A DNA stretch of 64,000 nucleotides from Pontederia crassipes (taxonomy: Eukaryota; Streptophyta; Magnoliopsida; Commelinales; Pontederiaceae), in contig CM060188.1 in NCBI GenBank assembly GCA_030549335.1, forward strand, positions 64,362,696 to 64,426,695. Reading direction: 5' to 3'. The translations under genes and the position numbers were made by a program. Numbering within the stretch: position 1 is the first letter of the stretch; every line of letters begins with the position of its first letter. Shown here piece by piece: positions 62,020 through 64,000 of this stretch. Under the pieces are notes generated by a model. That model was not told the DNA's origin and did no database searches. It saw only the letters and a list, made by a program, of their open reading frames with translations.

Positions 62020-62942
62020 ATCTTCCTCTTATTTATGAAGACAAACTCAAAAATAGGAAAAATATATAAGTTGCGAAAAAGTTTTAAAATCTTGTAAAAT
62101 CAATTTTACTCCCCCTAAAACATAGCTTTCTTACATTGATAGATATGCTCATAAGTACTAATTGTAAGATACTCTGCATATAAAGTTACATTCATATCAT
62201 ATTTTTTCTATATTTCTCCCCCTTTTGTTTCATCAAAAAATAGTTTGCACATGAAGGACATAAGAAACCATATGTAACTCCCCTTAATCATGTTGTCTTT
62301 AAAAAAAAATTATTCTCCCCTTTTGTCATAGATATTTAAAGTATTACACCATAAAGAGTTATCAAAATGCAAAAAAATATAACTCCCCCTAAATTTATGG
62401 ATATTTATAATAGTGAAATTAAATTGATCTAGAGGTTACGAAAGCCACAAGTCTATAAAAAATTATAGTAAGAATAAAAATATTGTATAAAACTTTGATA
62501 CAACAATGATATTAATGATATGTCAAAATAAAATTGGAAGACTTTAGCATGCTCTCACTATCACCATAACCAATTTTCTTTTTATATCTTATATGTTCCT
62601 CTTTTCTTTCAAAGAAATAGTAATTTTAAAATATTGAGTGAAACTTTTACCATAACCTTCATGCCTTCACATTTTCAATTCCACTTGTGATTTGCTTTAC
62701 ATGTGAGGCACACCTAAAAAATAATTAGGTAACCTTTGGTATCCAAACTTCTTTGGGTCCTATTGTGTTAGTCATGGTTCCACATATCATCCCACATTGT
62801 GGTGATTTTCTTACTTTGCATTGATATGCTCAATGACCATAAAATCCACATGTAAAACATTTAAAATGTGATTTTCTATCATAGGAATGATTAGATTTTC
62901 AATAAGAGTTTCCATGTCCAAAGTATTTCCTAAGATTATACC
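62020..62942 (-). mobile_element. Internal part of pol-less copia: gag zinc knuckle and 3' region
   Basis: Minus-strand order: a gag end (62942 to about 62690) with a CFTCGFYGH...AYQC zinc knuckle interrupted by one stop, the GPKEVWIPKVT motif, then about 650 bp of 3' region leading to LTR copy C. This matches 3860-4690 of copy A, so the same pol-less structure exists twice in the window. The gag start is missing; at 62942 it is joined to a piece of LTR. Confidence 0.75.
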
Positions 62943-63715
62943 AATTATTTAATCAAAGTTTAGTGCATAAGGTTATCCATTTTTATTTAAACATTTTCAT
63001 CATATAACTTTAATCTTTCGAGGTTTGTATCGTCGAAATATAATTTTATAGGGCATTAAAACTTTGCTCCAACAATCTTCCCCTTTTTTATGAAGACAAA
63101 CTCAGAAATAGAAAAAATATATAAGTTGCAAAAAAGTTGTAAAATCTTGTAAAATCAATTTTACTCCCCCTAAAATATAGCTTTCCTTACAATGATAGAT
63201 CCTCATAAGTACTAGTAGTAAGATATTATGCATATAAAGTTGTATTCATATCATATTTTTCCTATATTTCTCCCTCTTTTGTTTCGTCAAAAAATAGTTT
63301 GCACATGAAGGACATAAGAAATCATATGTAAATCCCCCTTAATCATGTTGTCTTTAAAAAAAAAATTCTCCCCTTTTTTCATAGATATTTAAAGTATTAC
63401 ACCATAAAGAGTTATCAAATATGCAAAAAATATAACTCCCCCTAAATTTATGGCTATTTATAATGGTTAAATGAAATTGATCTAGAGGTTGCGAAAGCCA
63501 CAAGTCTATAAAAAAATTGTAGTAAGAATCAAAATACTGTATAAAACTTTGATACAACAATGATATGAATGATATGTCAAAATAAAGTTGAAAGATTTTA
63601 GCATGTTCTCACTATCACCATAACCAATTTTCTTTTTATATCTTATATGTTCCTCTTTTCTTTCAAAGAAATAGTAATTTTAAAATTTTGAGTGAAATTT
63701 TTACCATAACCTTCA
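62943..63715 (-). repeat. Duplicated copia 3' region with the first 134 bp of an LTR
   Basis: This repeats 61890-62660 nearly base for base at an offset of about 1060 bases: the first part of the LTR (63076-62943), the purine tract and the same 3' region up to about 63715. The rest of that LTR and the gag 5' part are deleted. It may descend from two elements in tandem that shared an LTR. Confidence 0.75.
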
Positions 63716-63719
63716 TGCC

Positions 63720-64000
63720 ATTTTCAATTATTTTCCCACTTCTCAAGCTTACTCGTCGAAGATGATCCCTGATCCGGCGAAGAATTTTGAGGTTGTGTTC
63801 TTTGATTGAATCTGCTTTGCCAGGTAGGAACTTGAGCTTGCTGAGGGTTATCTCTATAAGAAAACTTTGGGTTATTCTTCCATCTGGGATTGAAAGTGTT
63901 GGAGTACGGATCATTATAGGATAAGGGCCTATGGCATTTGCTTGATGTTGATGTCCTTGCTGCTTCAGTAATTCATAGTGCATGGAAATATGATCGGATG
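63720..64000 (-). pseudogene. Athila/Tat-type gag C-terminal remnant
   Basis: The minus strand reads HYELLKQQGHQHQANAIGPY and, after a one-base shift, YSNTFNPRWKNNPKFSYRDN, then QVPTWQSRFNQRTQ. This matches the conserved Tyr/Pro-rich region (YNPGWRNHPNFSW-like) at the end of Athila and Tat gag. It continues off the window edge. It has the same strand and lineage as the pol at 47170-50640, and may be the 5' part of that same element. Confidence 0.7.

Overview
The window is nuclear DNA of a flowering plant. The evidence is one nine-exon gene with GT-AG introns, abundant Ty1/copia and Ty3/gypsy LTR retrotransposons of plant-only lineages, CACTA and Tourist-like DNA transposons, and a plant RTE-LINE tail. 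The GC-rich first exon against an AT-rich background suggests a monocot outside the grasses, but that is a weak inference. I see no rRNA or tRNA gene, organellar segment or CRISPR array.

The one intact host gene lies at 23941-29145 (+). It encodes a 600-residue SKU5/SKS-type protein: a secreted, probably GPI-anchored member of the multicopper-oxidase fold that lacks the copper-binding histidines. All nine exons join in frame. A CT microsatellite lies in its leader, a palindromic G-box about 0.9 kb upstream, and a Tourist-like MITE in its seventh intron.

Left of the gene: a CACTA end fragment (3009-3112); a pol-less SIRE-like copia element (3113-5817); a pol-less chromovirus on the minus strand (5818-12035) whose gag is split by a solo LTR with a perfect duplication; a probable long-TIR element with a GC-rich core (about 13085-14825); a TIR element carrying a complete CACTA element inside it (15470-18366); and another LTR of the chromovirus family (18600 to about 20549). 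The interval 20550-23940 is mostly plain intergenic DNA.

Right of the gene: LTR-derived non-coding DNA and short tandem arrays (30-39 kb), a solo LTR (34227-36001), a copia pol fragment, then a large nested complex from about 40.7 kb to the window end. Its framework is an Athila-type gypsy element on the minus strand: 3' LTR, env-like ORF and pol at 40.7-50.6 kb, with a gag remnant of the same lineage at 63.7-64 kb. It is broken by an LTR-like insertion in the env-like ORF, a MITE in the integrase, and a 13-kb block holding a 5'-truncated Tekay-type chromovirus, a 2.7-kb solo LTR, a copia integrase scrap and a partly duplicated SIRE-like copia derivative.

The retroelement genes are decayed by stops, frameshifts and losses of catalytic residues, many of them G-to-A or C-to-T changes. 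The most unusual pattern is that LTRs of three different families carry dense clusters of the same short CpG-rich palindrome (GGTCGACC with flanking GATCGATC). I did not find a convincing undescribed gene system; the novelty is in repeat architecture.
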